Shown: positions 35,750 through 47,435 of the stretch, piece by piece
Layout: each line of letters begins with the position of its first letter
How positions within the stretch are numbered: position 1 is the first letter of the stretch
Source: Panulirus ornatus
Taxonomy: Eukaryota; Arthropoda; Malacostraca; Decapoda; Palinuridae
DNA length: 64,000 nucleotides
Reading direction: 5' to 3'
NCBI RefSeq assembly: GCF_036320965.1
Contig: NC_092239.1
Location: 5,898,320 to 5,962,319, forward strand
Notes under the pieces: generated by a model
Told to the model about the DNA's origin: nothing
Seen by the model: the letters and a program-made list of their open reading frames with translations, nothing else
The model's database searches: none
Made by a program: the position numbers and the translations under genes

Positions 35750-36125
35750 ATGGTGGTGATACAGGAGACGTGGTATCACGGTACATGACATAGAAGGTAC
35801 GGAAAATACAGTGTGTACTATCACTGGTAATGATACAGAAGACGATCAGGGTACATGACATAGAAGGTACGGAAAATACAGAGTGTGCTATCACTGGTGA
35901 TGATACAGAAGACGATCGGGGTGCATTATATAGAAAGGTACGGAAAATACAGTGTGTACTATCACTGGTAATGATACAGAAGACGACCGGGGTGCATTAC
36001 ATAGAAGGTACGGAAAATACAGAGTGTACTATCACTGGTAATGATACAGAAGACGACCGGGGTGCATTACATAGAAGGTACGGAAAATACAGAGCGTACT
36101 ATCACTGGTGATGATACAGAAGAGG
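35750..36125. repeat. 70-bp tandem repeat
   Basis: About five copies containing 'ggtacggaaaatacagagtg' and 'tatcactggtaatgatacag'. Units are 70-71 bp. Confidence 0.94.
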
Positions 36126-36750
36126 CTTCGACGCATACAAGATACATAACATACATAATACACTGGCGTGAGTAGCGTTACAGCTGACTGTCTTGATACA
36201 TCCAGATACAAATTGTATGAAATCAGAGGACATACAGCAACACTGACGGTTTCATAAGACAGATACATGATACAGCTCAGGCCACAGGAGACTCCGGATA
36301 CAGTAGATGGTTTCTGTATCCTCCACGTTCGTATGTAGTAGGTTACAGCAGACTTCAGATACAGTAGATGGTTACTGTATCATCCACCTATTCATCCTTC
36401 CCTCTCAGTAGCCAGCTGGTGCGTAAGGTCACAGCGGCGCAGATGGTAAAAGATTAATTGATAACTACAACAGGAAGTCATAAAAGACATTTATGATTAT
36501 TCATTTATTACGTTTATGATAACTAATCAAGGGTATACGTGTACGAAAGGAGATCGTAAAAGACATTTATGATTATACATTTATTGCGTCTATGATAACT
36601 AGTCAAGACCATGTGTGTGTACGGAAGCTATTTTTCTATTTTTCTTTAGTTTTTACGGTTTAATTTTTCGTTTTTATTTTTCTGTTTCTTTACGTACTTT
36701 GATGATGGTCGAGCGACGTAGCCCGACCTCCACGATGAATCAGAGGGGGA
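36126..36750. other. non-coding stretch with short duplications
   Basis: Two partial duplications are visible: 'agatacagtagatggtt' (36296/36356 area) and 'aaaagacatttatgattat' (36482/36557). No gene. Confidence 0.55.
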
Positions 36751-36751
36751 C

Positions 36752-36754
<3 letters not shown>

Positions 36755-36794
<40 letters not shown>

Positions 36795-36819
36795 TCACAC
36801 ACACACACACACACACACC
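36755..36819. repeat. (GT)n-GCGCGTC-(AC)n inverted microsatellite
   Basis: About 17 GT units, then GCGCGTC, then about 12 AC units. The two runs are complementary and can form a hairpin. Confidence 0.95.
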
Positions 36820-37055
36820 CTTGGCTGGCGGGGCTAGGCTGTCCGATTCCTAGAGCGAGGGAGAACGTTATGCAAGTTTCAAAGGTCACAGCACACTCTC
36901 TGATGTCCTGTGTACCAGACACGCTCGTTGGTAGCGCTGTACACCGGGGTGGAAAGGGAAGGGAGGAGTTGTGGGGTCGGGTGGGGTTTTCCCCCGAGAC
37001 ACCAGTAATGTAACACCACAATTATGATAATTATTATTATTGATTACTGTTATTA

Positions 37056-37250
37056 TCAATTATTATTATTATAATTATTATCATGTAGCTCCAGGAGCCC
37101 TACCACGCCTTGCTTAATGGGTCCTTCAGCTTCAGGGGCTGCGTTACGTTCAGTAACAGGGATAGTATGGACTCCTTCTAATCTCTTAAGTACTTCGACT
37201 AGTCCATATGCTGTTTCGTCAGCTGACGACGGTACAGCCTCACCACACCA

Positions 37251-37253
<3 letters not shown>
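37056..37253 (-). other. unassigned protein-like segment on minus strand
   Basis: About 60 minus-strand codons (ADETAYGLVEVLKRLEGV and onward) have a balanced, helix-like composition. They end in an ATT-rich tract (37020-37083) on one side and a (TA)n array on the other. I do not recognise it. It may be a fragment of the Penelope-like element across the array or an exon relic. Confidence 0.25.

Positions 37254-37325
<72 letters not shown>
37254..37325. repeat. (TA)n microsatellite
   Basis: About 36 TA units whose right edge abuts a Penelope-like fragment. Confidence 0.97.
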
Positions 37326-37328
<3 letters not shown>

Positions 37329-37507
37329 TACCAAATGGCGTCCTAGCTTCGTCTCTTCGATGTATATCAACTGACTGTTATATTTCTCTCTTATGTCTCC
37401 CCTGACGATGTGATTATTACACGAAAGTGCACTTGGGAACTTTTCGCGTTTCATATTCCCCGTGGACTCATAGGAATATATTGATCACGCGCAAAATTGT
37501 GATCCTT

Positions 37508-37511
<4 letters not shown>
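37326..37511 (+). mobile_element. Penelope-like element 3' end, longest copy
   Basis: Adds 'gtttaccaaatggcgtccta' upstream and 'gatcacgcgcaaaattgtga' downstream of the parts shared with 15647-15764. It is flanked by (TA)n arrays on both sides and has no coding part. Confidence 0.68.
37395..37440 (+). ncRNA. candidate type-I hammerhead ribozyme (copy B)
   Basis: Same architecture as 15681-15726: helix I GTCTCCC (37395-37401), core CTGACGA (37402-37408), GTG/CAC helix II, GAAA (37423-37426), AGTGCACT helix III, cleavage step after 37434, and GGGAAC closing helix I. Compared with copy A the only core change is T to C at position 7 of CUGANGA, the one position free to vary in hammerheads. That supports the reading. 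Confidence 0.57.

Positions 37512-37581
<70 letters not shown>
37512..37581. repeat. (AT)n microsatellite
   Basis: About 34 AT units beginning at the end of the Penelope-like fragment. Confidence 0.97.
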
Positions 37582-37588
<7 letters not shown>

Positions 37589-37668
37589 AGATGAAAGCCA
37601 CTGGAGAGAGAAATACGAGAGCAGAACAGGTGGAGGCTGGCCCTAAGCTGGGGCAGGTACGAGGAAGC

Positions 37669-37671
<3 letters not shown>

Positions 37672-37699
<28 letters not shown>
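37672..37699. repeat. (GT)n microsatellite
   Basis: About 14 GT units. Confidence 0.94.
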
Positions 37700-38317
37700 A
37701 TCCTCAGCGGGCGTCACTGAACACGTCAGGCTCACGTGTCTTTTGCAGACGAGCCGTCAGGGCTGCTGAGGAGTCCACCATAGCCCGGATTCCCGTGGCT
37801 TGACCCGATAACATGGCACGGACGGAGACCTGTTGTTGTAGGTACGAAACGAAGTCCTTCGCTGTTGTAGGTGGATGATGAAGTCTTTCTCGTTCGTTGC
37901 TGTAAGTAGAAAATGAAGTCTTTCTCGTTCGTTGTCGTGGGTAGAAAACGAAGACTTTCTCTTTTAACGTAAGTATAGTATGTAGCGACAGGTTATGCCG
38001 GGATGTGTGTGTGTGTGTGTGTGGTAGAAGAGTTGAGAGACGGTTCGAAGCTTCATGAGACACGGATCGAAGTCCCTTCTCGAGTTCTCGGAGCCAATTG
38101 TGGCTTCAGGGATTTTATTTTTCCCTCGACTGCTTCAGTCAATCTGTTCCACTGGGACTTTGATACAGTCTTTCTGACATTCAAGCTGTAGGTCTTTGTT
38201 CAACGGGATTTTGGCATTTGCGATGAATTTTGAATCAAATCTGCTGCAGTTGACACTCTCAAGGAGGGATTCGAATCGTCCGAAAATTTGAAGCGTCTTT
38301 TGTCAATAATTGAAAGC

Positions 38318-38690
38318 CCCTGAGCACGGCGGTACAGGCAACTCTTAGAAACGACCGTACGACTCGTGAACACGACGGCACGACGAATGAGCACGACGGC
38401 ACGACCCTTGAACACGATGGTACGACCTTTGAACACGACGGCACGACGAGTGAGCATGATGGTACGACCTTTGAACACGACGGCACGACGAGTGAGCACG
38501 ATGGTACGACCTTTGAACACGACGGTACGACCTTAGGGTATGTGATGGCCCGGTCTTTGACCAAACGTTTAAGGATCAGACCGAGGCTCACGCCATCGTA
38601 TACAACGATAGGTCGTACCGACGCGTCGTGTTCGAGGTACCGACTACTCAAGGGGGTCGCACCCGTCGTGCTTAATGGTAGACCCCAAGG
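38318..38690. mobile_element. foldback-like element, complete
   Basis: Left arm (38318-38530) has about nine forward motifs alternating CGACGGCACGACG and CGATGGTACGACC forms. The centre has nested inverted pairs GATGGC/GCCATC (38543/38592) and CGGTCT/AGACCG. Right arm (38608-38690) has reverse motifs ('ggtcgtaccgacgcgtcgtg', 'gtcgcacccgtcgtgctta'). Confidence 0.72.
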
Positions 38691-39574
38691 GATACAACAT
38701 ATGATGGTTATAATGCACCTACAACGACAGTAACAACACTTGTAGATCCCAAGGGATAGAACATATGATGGTTATAATACACCTACGACACGACAGTAAC
38801 AACACATGTGTTATAGTGTGAGGGGTGTAGAGCCACGACGAACACCTCGTTCATATCTACAGCATCAGAAACCCCCCACCACCACCACTCCACACCATGC
38901 CATGTTCAACGCGGTCACTTGAATTGGCGCATCAGTGCGAGCGATGAGAGGAAAAGTGTTTGATGAACAGGGAGATACGAGGAGGAAGTAGGTCAACACA
39001 TATGTTGACAACTGGAAAAAGAACATCCGCTCCAGCGAATAACAGTCTGGTATCGCTAGGGGGAGGAGTGGCGTTATAGGTCAAAGGTCAGCTTAAAGCA
39101 CTGACACCCACGCCCTTTGCCATCCCTTCATGCTACTGGCGCTGCCTCAACTCTTGCCTCTCGACTGCTGATGCTGCTGCCTCAAACCACCCCCCCCCCC
39201 CCTCAGCCTCCCGACTGATGGATGCTGCTCCAGCTGCATGCACTTGATGCAGCTGGTTGATGAGGATTTGTGATTGCTGGTGCTTACCGTGGCCACCATG
39301 GAGAGGAGCTATCACCTACCCTGGGCACCATGGAAAGGAGCCATCCTCCATCAGGGGCACCATCAAGAGATCGGGTTGACTACCACCCAGGAATATTGAA
39401 TTGACTGCAAGCCACACCTCAGCCCTCACCACTGTGCCTGGCTTGTCGACTCCACCACCCGTAGCAGTGGGGTCGTCAGGTCGTGTCTACCGCTGTCCCC
39501 AGTGTTAGCTGTCAGACTCCGTCAGTCACTTCAGAATTGGGATGGAGACTTGGTCAAGGGCGCCGCTGTGTATA
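38691..39574. other. non-coding stretch, no gene seen
   Basis: A 65-bp partial duplication ('gggatacaacatatgatggt' and its copy) lies at 38690-38805. Otherwise unique-looking, with a C run near 39190. Confidence 0.5.
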
Positions 39575-39775
39575 ATAGCCCTCTGAGCACGACGCTCTGA
39601 CCCTTTAAGAATGACAGCCTGGCCTTTGACCTGACTCCTTTAACCCCGTGAGCACGAGAGCTCCGACCCTTGGGAATGACGGCTTGGCCATTGCCCTGAC
39701 TTTTAAGGGTCAAGTCAAAGGGCTTTTTGACCTGGCCCTGAAAGATCAGGTCGAAAACCAGGACATCGTAAGCCA
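39575..39775. mobile_element. foldback-like element, short arms, DR1-like centre
   Basis: Contains forward motifs (TGAGCACGACGCTCTGACCC and a diverged copy). The segment 39620-39632 reads AGGTCA-A-AGGCCA on the minus strand. Further paired pieces ('gggtcaagtcaaagggct', 'gacctggccctga') lie to the right. Confidence 0.55.
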
Positions 39776-40615
39776 AAAGTCATTCCGTCTGGGTACTGGC
39801 TGGTGGAGGAGGTGGGTCTGTCGATACTGGCTGGTGATGGACACAGGAGTACATGGGAAGGACAGATAAGAACTGATGGTCCCTGACGACGTTATCTGCT
39901 GGAGGACAGGCATACCATCGTAGCTGATGTGTCTGCAGTTACCGTCTGGTGAGGAGATACTCCAGGGTACCGCACAAGTCGCTGACGCAGGAAGTGAGGG
40001 AGGGATGCAAGGTGCTGGTGGTGGCGGCGGCAACATCGAGTGGGGCGGGGTGCCGCTGCCGGCAGCCCGCATCTCCTAATGTCGCCGTGAAATAACAATG
40101 ACCGCTGGTGCTGGACGACCCTCGGGGAGGACATTGATCTCGCTGGCTAGAAATACCGTCTCCGTGACCTGCCTCTTGCCTCCTCCTCTTCCTCCTCCTC
40201 CACCTCCTCCTCCTCACGCCCCCCTTGCTGCTCCCGGGCTTCTGAGTGCTGACGATCCCAACTCTTATGGGGCCATTTCCCCTGAGTGATTCCAAGGGTT
40301 CTTTCGTATAGCTTTTAATTTAGTGGCATTAATTAGCTCTCTCCATCTGTAGGGGTACTATTTTCTGTGGTACGTGTGAGTGGTGGAGACATGCAAGTCT
40401 CCGGGATGTGCTTCCGGCCTTCGTCAGGCCCAGAGGTCGTGAGAATCATGGAGACACGTATCCTCTCTCAGGCCAGGACGGACGTCCAGGTAAGATGATG
40501 TCCCTCATACGACTGGACAGGTGCCACTCTCCCCGGGCCACATTAGCGGTTAACGTCCATGTGGTTCGGTGTGTTATAGCTCTCTTTTTCCCTCCGCTCC
40601 TCTGGGTTCATCATC

Positions 40616-40629
40616 ATCAACAACAACAA

Positions 40630-40675
<46 letters not shown>
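40616..40675. repeat. (ATC)n trinucleotide repeat
   Basis: About 19 ATC units after a short (AAC)n. Confidence 0.96.
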
Positions 40676-41282
40676 TCCGTCCTCCCTCGTCTGGGTGGAA
40701 GAGGAGGCGGGGGTCAGTGTGCAGTCAATGCCAGACGGACATTACCACTCATCTCTCCTCCCTCCCGTGTCGTCTGCCTGGCCATCAGCCCGCACCTGCC
40801 CACGACCCCTCCCATCTGGCACGATCCCTCGCCATCATCTATAGGGGAGGCGTCGCAAATCCTCCACGGAACGTTGCCTGCGAGCCAGTTTTACGACTGT
40901 CCCTGTGTCTATTTCGCGCGTCCGTCTCCATCCTTCCCCTTCCCCTCCTGCCTGATATGTGTCAGCCATCCCTACACACACACACATCCCGCCCCGTGTA
41001 GGTTCGATCCCTGGACAGTGAGATGATCATGTTAGGGACGTGACCCTCCCCCACTCCACTACCACCCCGACTCCTCCTCTAGCTCTGTGTAGTTTGCCCC
41101 CAAAATGTCGTTTGCTCTCCTGTCATTGTCGTTGTCACTTATCCCACTGTTATTGTCAAGCCTGTGTCATAAAGATCCGCGTGACGTTTATGACTGCCGC
41201 ACTGGCGTTAAACTGGCACGTCAGTTGCCTCAGCCTGAAAAGTCGTAAGGCTACGCTCTCAACATCTGTCACGCAGACGTGA

Positions 41283-41284
<2 letters not shown>

Positions 41285-41377
<93 letters not shown>
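41285..41377. repeat. (CT)n microsatellite
   Basis: About 46 CT units, among the longest CT runs here. Confidence 0.97.
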
Positions 41378-41380
<3 letters not shown>

Positions 41381-42110
41381 TACCTCTGACGTGAAAGGAA
41401 TTTGTTCAGGCCGGTTAGCCTGACGGCACTTTGATATATATATATGTATACCTTAAATACAGAAATGTTTGTAAAAGGGATACGATAGAAAAAGGGAAAG
41501 TGGACTCAGACCAGTGAAAAGCCTCGATATTATTACCAATGATAACTCAGAACTGAGAATTATTTATGTAAATGGCATTATTACTGAGCGAGCCACAGTT
41601 GGGGAACGTAGAAGGGGAAAATAAAAAAAACCTTCCACAGAAATCTTTCATTGTTCCTTACAACGACAAGTTGGTTATGATGGACCAGTATGAACCAGTC
41701 TTTACATCTGTGTCTGGGTTGAGCAGGTGTGTAAGAGCAGCTGTCCTGAGGGGGGGAGGGGTCGCATAGATCTCGCACCTGTCATCATCCAGTGTCGATG
41801 TATTGTACCCACTGTACACTCTATACCTGCCTACACCTGCCCTTGTGTGCGCTTTACTTATGCTATCGACGATGTGTTTCCTCTCTCTCTCTGTGTTATG
41901 AGACGAGAGTTTAGGATGTAAGATAATTAGGGTTGCGCTGTGGCGTCGGCATACTTCTGCCTTCTCGCTTAACGTCCTCAAGGAGATCTTCATACCATAC
42001 CAGCTGCTCGAACTCCAGACTCACTGGGGTTATATTGTCCGTACTCGAAGTACGACGACGGCCATGGCGAGACCGCTACAGCAGATGGTGTCGAATTCAG
42101 GCATCGTTTC
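41378..42110. other. non-coding stretch, no gene seen
   Basis: Unique-looking. Overlapping short frames on both strands, none recognisable. Confidence 0.5.
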
Positions 42111-42114
42111 GTCT

Positions 42115-42190
42115 CGGATCAAGGAGCCGTACCGTTGTGCACGAGTACCGTACCGTCGTACTGAAGAGCAGCTGAACCATCGTGTTGGAG
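42115..42190 (-). mobile_element. foldback motif remnant
   Basis: Two or three reverse-orientation motif copies ('gagccgtaccgttgtgcacg', 'taccgtcgtactgaag'). Confidence 0.45.
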
Positions 42191-42497
42191 GGGGTTATAA
42201 GATGACGGATTCCCTCCTCCGGTACAGTAATGTCTGCCCGCGCCCCCCAGACGCCTGCTGGTGTCTCCTCGTCCTGCCTCTCAAGACGAGTTTTGATGTT
42301 TCTTATGATGTTCCTCCGACCTGGACGTCGTGGGCTTTCTCAAGACTCTTTCATTCCGGCAGAAAATGGGGGAGTTCCCCCGACCACAGAGGCTGTCAGA
42401 GATCGTCTGGGAGGACGTTAGAGCCTCCCGGGACATGGAGAAGACTGGAAGTGGCTTGTGATGTAGACTTGAAGGAGGAGATGGTTCCTCCACGACG

Positions 42498-42860
42498 CTT
42501 TAGTTGACTTCGATGTGGACCTGGTTGAGGTACTGGTTTCTCCAAGGATGCTTCATTTTACTTCGATGTGATCCTGATAAAGGAAATGGTTCCTTCAGGA
42601 CGCTGTAGTTGACTTCGATGTGATTCTGATAAAGGAAATGGTTCCTTCAGGCCGCTGTAGTTGACTTCGATGTGGACCTGATACAGGAAATGGTTCTTTC
42701 CGCACGCTGTAGTTGACTTCGATGTGGATCTGATAAAGGAAATGGTTCTTTCCACACGCTGCAGTAGACTTCGGAAAATGGTTCACTCAGGACACAGTAG
42801 TTGACTTCGATGTGGAAGCGACTTAGGAAATGGTTCCTTCAAGACGTATTAGTATACCTC
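42498..42860. repeat. minisatellite of about 52 bp
   Basis: About seven copies of 'agttgacttcgatgtggacc' followed by 'tgataaaggaaatggttcct' and a short variable end. Several copies are truncated. Confidence 0.92.
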
Positions 42861-43338
42861 ATTTTTCATAGTTTCCCATCATCTGCGCAGGTCGTGGGGT
42901 TCGAGTGTTTCATGCCATCGTCTGCTCGTGGTGCTGCTACGTTGGGAACATCGGTACTTTGGCTGTAGTAATTTGTTCACGTTATTTACCCCTCTCCCAG
43001 ACGCCCGGCCTCCCAGCCCTCCGTGGCCCCCGACGTCACCCAGGGTTGCTGACAAAGAAAACATTTGCTCTCCAGTGTATGACAACATGTGCCCCCGACC
43101 CTGGGTTGAGGCTGACGGGTGTTGTTTCAGCTCCTCATCATCCTAATCATATCGAGACTTCATCTTATCGTTCATAGAAGAAAGCATTAAGATATGTCTG
43201 GTTGGGTTTTTTTTTGAGGAGTTCGTCCAGTATACCCTGGAGGATAGAGGATTGTAAGGTCGGTCGTTTGGATGTGGTTGATGGGTGTGTGTTGTCTGGG
43301 GTTAGTTAGTATTCCGGGGTGTAGGACACGCCTCAAGC

Positions 43339-43339
<1 letters not shown>

Positions 43340-43409
<70 letters not shown>
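43340..43409. repeat. (CA)n microsatellite
   Basis: About 35 CA units. Confidence 0.97.
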
Positions 43410-43411
<2 letters not shown>

Positions 43412-43485
43412 CGACCTTCGTCTGCCGCTGAGGAGCCAAGAGGACGATTTTATTTTTATTTTTATTTTTTTGCTCAGCAACAGAC

Positions 43486-43509
43486 TTGTTGTTGTTGTTG
43501 TTGTTGTCA
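43486..43509. repeat. (GTT)n trinucleotide repeat
   Basis: About eight GTT units. Confidence 0.9.
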
Positions 43510-43675
43510 TGCTGGTGTTGTCATGGCTGCTTCTCCTATCACGCCAGTGTTGTCCCGTCGGTGTTGTCATGTTTGCGTGACAGCACTGTTGTCAGTGTCA
43601 TCCCTCCTTTGTCCTTGTCACGCCAGCGGTACACATCGGCACACATGATATTTTCAACCTCCCACAACACGATTC

Positions 43676-43677
<2 letters not shown>

Positions 43678-43737
<60 letters not shown>

Positions 43738-43750
43738 CACACACACAAAC
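43678..43750. repeat. (CA)n microsatellite
   Basis: About 29 CA units, then CAACACACACAAACAC. Confidence 0.97.
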
Positions 43751-43864
43751 ACACAAAGACAAATCTGAACACAGCAGATTACATTTGATTACTCTTTATG
43801 ATAAGCTCTGTGCATTTATGATGAGGGGGTAATTAGCATTCATTCTCACAATTATGGCGAAGTG

Positions 43865-45060
43865 TTTTTTTTTCCCCCTGATAATAGGCGACACGGCACG
43901 GGGAGGGAAGGGCGTCGCGCCCCAGTCAAGGCCACGTTGATCACAAAAGATAAACGGACGAGTAAGAATAAAGTCATTTGAGTCACGTGTTTGCATACGT
44001 CGGATCTCCAAAGTGTAGAGGGCTGCGGAGGCTAATCCTCGTGTGGTTGGCGTCCGCACGGAAACTGTGGGAAGCAGCAGCAGCAGCAGCAGCAGCCAGT
44101 CGCGTGTCATCCAAGCCCTGGTGGACGCTTGTCACCTCACGGGAAGGCGACGGCTGAGATGATACCCGTAGAATCGTAGGTGCGAAACAACATCCCTGCG
44201 AACGAGAGGAGATGGTTGAAGGGAGCTGACAACAAGGTGATTTAACAAGGTTTCCAGAAGGCTTTTGATGCCAATTTGGGTCATATGGAGGTGGAAGAAG
44301 AGCCACCCCAAGATAATGCGACCATTTCTCGATACAGGGATGAATGAGAGCTTGGAAGGTATAGCATAGTTACTGCGAAGAAGAAGAAGAAGAAGAAAAT
44401 GATAGCTGGAGTTTGTCGTATCAGCACGTCCAGCTTTCTGGAAAGCTTATTTTGTATCGTTCAGCTTGTGGGATGTCCCAGACAGAGAGGAGGATATGGA
44501 TATGCCTGACGTGTTTATGTTTCTGCTGAGTTTAGTGATGGTGTTATGAATGGTACGGGAGGAAGCGAGTGACAAGGGAGAATTACGGGCAGAAATTGCG
44601 TTTAGCACTGTTGGAATTATCCACGTCACTGCTACCCCATTACTGAGATGGTGCAAGGGTCAGAATTAAGAGAGGAAATATGATCATTGCGTGAAAGAGA
44701 GCGATTATCTTAACAGGGAGGGGAAGGATGGAGGTTGAGCTGGGGTTAGACGTTGAGGAAAGAGTTCATGGAGAGAAGAGAAGGGGTCGAGGCGATGGGA
44801 CATATAACCCAGAGGAACACCAGCGTTGATGTAATGAAAGGGACAACTCGTCCCAGTAGTGACTCCCGTAATGGAGGAACTGGAGAGGAAGATGAGCGTT
44901 TGAGAATGGAGAAAGGCGGCCGGCCATAAGGGACTGAGGTTGGATAGAGAAAGATTAGACCTTCAGAGATGTCGAGAATCATGACAAGGAACTCAGCGAA
45001 GTCCTGGAGGACCAGAGGTGAGTCACGAGGGACCACCTTTTGTACTGGTTACCCGAGCGT
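43865..45060 (-). pseudogene. decayed Jockey-like reverse transcriptase
   Basis: Minus-strand text in shifting frames keeps recognisable order. YINAGVPLGYMS near 44830 resembles the GVPQGSVLSP region of Jockey-clade polymerases. LNSDPCTIS near 44660 resembles the 'LNSDLDKIS.WGSSN' stretch, and GISISSSLSGTSH near 44490 resembles 'LGISISSDLSW.SH'. Pieces such as WGGSSST and SHRRDV-like text follow, then the GLDWG 3' block at 43865-43967. Many stops and frameshifts plus an inserted (AAG)n near 44385 and (AGC)n near 44077 mean it is long dead. Confidence 0.65.
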
Positions 45061-45390
45061 TGGTTCTGGGGTTGTAGGTGTTTCAGGAACGGAGAGTTGT
45101 TGTGTTTTACGAAGACGTTAGAGAAGGTAGGAGCGACAGCGTCTGGACGATGGTTAAGAAGAGGTTAGAAGGCTCTCTCATTTGTGGGAGGGGGGCTGGA
45201 CCAAGGCATTTCCTCCAAGAGGAAGATTTCATTCTTGAAGCAGAGGAGGCATTGGTAAGCGAGCTCGGAGACACGCTCCTCCTATGGGCCTTCGGGATAA
45301 AGACACACTCGTCTATGGATCTTCAGGATACTTAATGCCAAGGTGACAGTTCCCTGATGGTGGTCGTGTCTGCTGGGGCCGACGGTGACG
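45061..45390. other. unassigned stretch upstream of the Jockey-like relic
   Basis: May be more of the same element (an 85-codon plus frame and diverged minus frames), but I cannot identify motifs. Confidence 0.35.
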
Positions 45391-45393
45391 AGC

Positions 45394-45394
<1 letters not shown>

Positions 45395-45459
<65 letters not shown>
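45395..45459. repeat. (CA)n microsatellite
   Basis: About 32 CA units. Confidence 0.97.
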
Positions 45460-45460
<1 letters not shown>

Positions 45461-45786
45461 TAACCCAGGGCCTCCACCATCCCGCCTCTCATACCCTGTC
45501 CCGTTTACTCGATCATTCCTTCTGCTGCCTTCACCACGCCAGTCATTTCTCTTCGACCTGACCCTTCCCCTATTCCCGCCCCCCTCTCTCTCTCTCTGCT
45601 TGGGAGAGGAGAGCCCACCCACTGCCCTTCCTGCTAGGCAGTCCTCCCCCTTCCACTCCCTGCCAGCCAGCCCTTTCTCCCTCTCTCACGTCTGTTCGAT
45701 TTTCCTGGTGACGGTAGTGAAGCTGGCCCCTTTAACTCCCCTCCTCTCCCCTCCCCACACCTCCCCTCTCCCCTCCTGCAGGAGCT

Positions 45787-46152
45787 GTGCCAGCCTCACC
45801 TGCTGTGTCTACAGCAGTGATGTCAGCCCCACCTGCTGTGTCTACAGCAGTGATGTCAGCCCCACCTGCTGTGTCTACAGCAGTGATGTCAGCCCCACCT
45901 GCTGTGTCTACAGCAGTGATGTCAGCCCCACCTGCTGTGTCTACAGCAGTGATGTCAGCCCCACCTGCTGTGTCTATAGCAGTGATGTCAGCCCCACCTG
46001 CTGTGTCTACAGCAGTGGTGTCAGCCTCACCTGCTGTGTCTACAGCAGTGGTGTCAGCCCCACCTGCTGTGTCTACAGCAGTGGTGTCAGCCCCACCTGC
46101 TGTGTCTACAGCAGTGATGTCAGCCCCACCTGCTGTGTCTGTAGCAGTGTTA
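45787..46152. repeat. 33-bp minisatellite
   Basis: Eleven copies of 'tgctgtgtctacagcagtga' plus 'tgtcagccccacc'. Each unit contains the near-palindrome CTGCTGTGTCTACAGCAG, able to form a hairpin. Length divisible by three keeps several frames open on both strands (for example SAPPAVSTAVM repeats). I see no reason to call these coding. Confidence 0.96.
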
Positions 46153-46790
46153 TCAACGCCCACCCACCCTCTCCCACCCCCGCATCTGTGTTTCTGGTGA
46201 GACGTGGCCACTTGTTGCAGTGTTGCCAACTATATAAGTTTCCCCCATCTGTTGCAGTGTTGCCAGCCACCCCTCCGTGTCGTAGATATGGTCCATTTTC
46301 TCTTGAGAATAAACTCCTGAAATCTGGAAAGTGTGTGTTATAAGTTGTGGTAGTGTTACGTGTGAGATGGAGGGATTGTATGTTCGTGGACTGACAGCCA
46401 GCAGCTCACTTGTAGGTGAGGGAGAAGTAAATGACAGTCACCTGGGCCAGAGGAGTGGATCTTAGTCACCTGGGCCAGAGGAGTGGGACTTGATTGCTAC
46501 TGAAGGTCTGTCAAGGTTTACTCCTTTGGCCCCAAGTTACTGTCCTTTTTTTTTTCCCTGCCTCACCTAACCTCAGGCTTCTGGTATTTAGCCCTTAAAC
46601 ACACACTCAGTCTCTCTGTCTCACTCATATCACTTGACGACTCATAACTCACACGACTCGATCTTCGTATCTCACTCTTAGGTTCTCCTGAGGCGAGGGC
46701 TTAGTGCCTTTGGACAGTACCTCGTCGTAAGTATACGTCATTACGTACTCCTCACTGTCTCTCTATCTCTGTCTCCCTCTCTCTTTCCTT

Positions 46791-46998
46791 GACATTGGCT
46801 GTTCATTTTCCAGTTATGAGGTCATAGCCTAGGGGGAAGGAGGACATTGGCTGTTCATTTTCCAGTTATGAGGTCATAGCCTAGGGGGAAGGAGGACATT
46901 GGCTGTTCATTTTCCAGTTATGAGGTCATAGCCTAGGGGGAAGGAGGACATTGGTTGTTCATTTTCCAGTTATGAGGTCATAGCCTAAGGGGAAGGAG
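46791..46998. repeat. 52-bp tandem repeat, four copies
   Basis: Four almost identical copies starting 'gacattggctgttcattttc' and ending 'agggggaaggag'. Two single-base changes are visible in the last copies. Confidence 0.96.
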
Positions 46999-47087
46999 GT
47001 ATGATATGCTTCTCCTTCATCCATAGGCAGAGATTTCATTGCGTCACCCAGCTTCATATGCTGTTCGAGCTTAACCCTAGTTACTTG

Positions 47088-47435
47088 CGAGTTCTACTGA
47101 GAGACATTTTGATGGAGGTTCTGTGCCACATATTACTGTCGGTACTGCTGAGAGACATTTGGATGGAGATTCTGTGCCACATATTGCTGTCGGTACTGTT
47201 GAGAGACATTTTGATGGAGATTCTGTGCCACATATTGCTGTCGGTACTGTTGAGAGACATTTTGATGGAGATTCTGTGCCACATATTGCCGTCGGTACTG
47301 CTGAGAGACATTTGGATGGAGATTCTGTGCCACATATTGCTGTCGGTACTGCTGAGAGACATTTTGATGGAGATTCTGTGCCACATATTGCCGTGGTACT
47401 GCTGAGAGACATTTTGATGGAGGTTCTGTGCCGCA
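47088..47435. repeat. 51-bp minisatellite
   Basis: Seven copies containing 'ctgagagacattttgatgga' and 'tctgtgccacatattgctgt'. Variants (TTTTGATGG versus TTTGGATGG; TTGCTG versus TTGCCG) are shared between non-adjacent copies. Divisible by three, with open frames on both strands. Confidence 0.95.

Noticed and set aside
45357..46343. 328-codon plus frame
   Set aside because: Runs through a (CA)n array and the 33-bp minisatellite. Poly-His and repeat peptides only.
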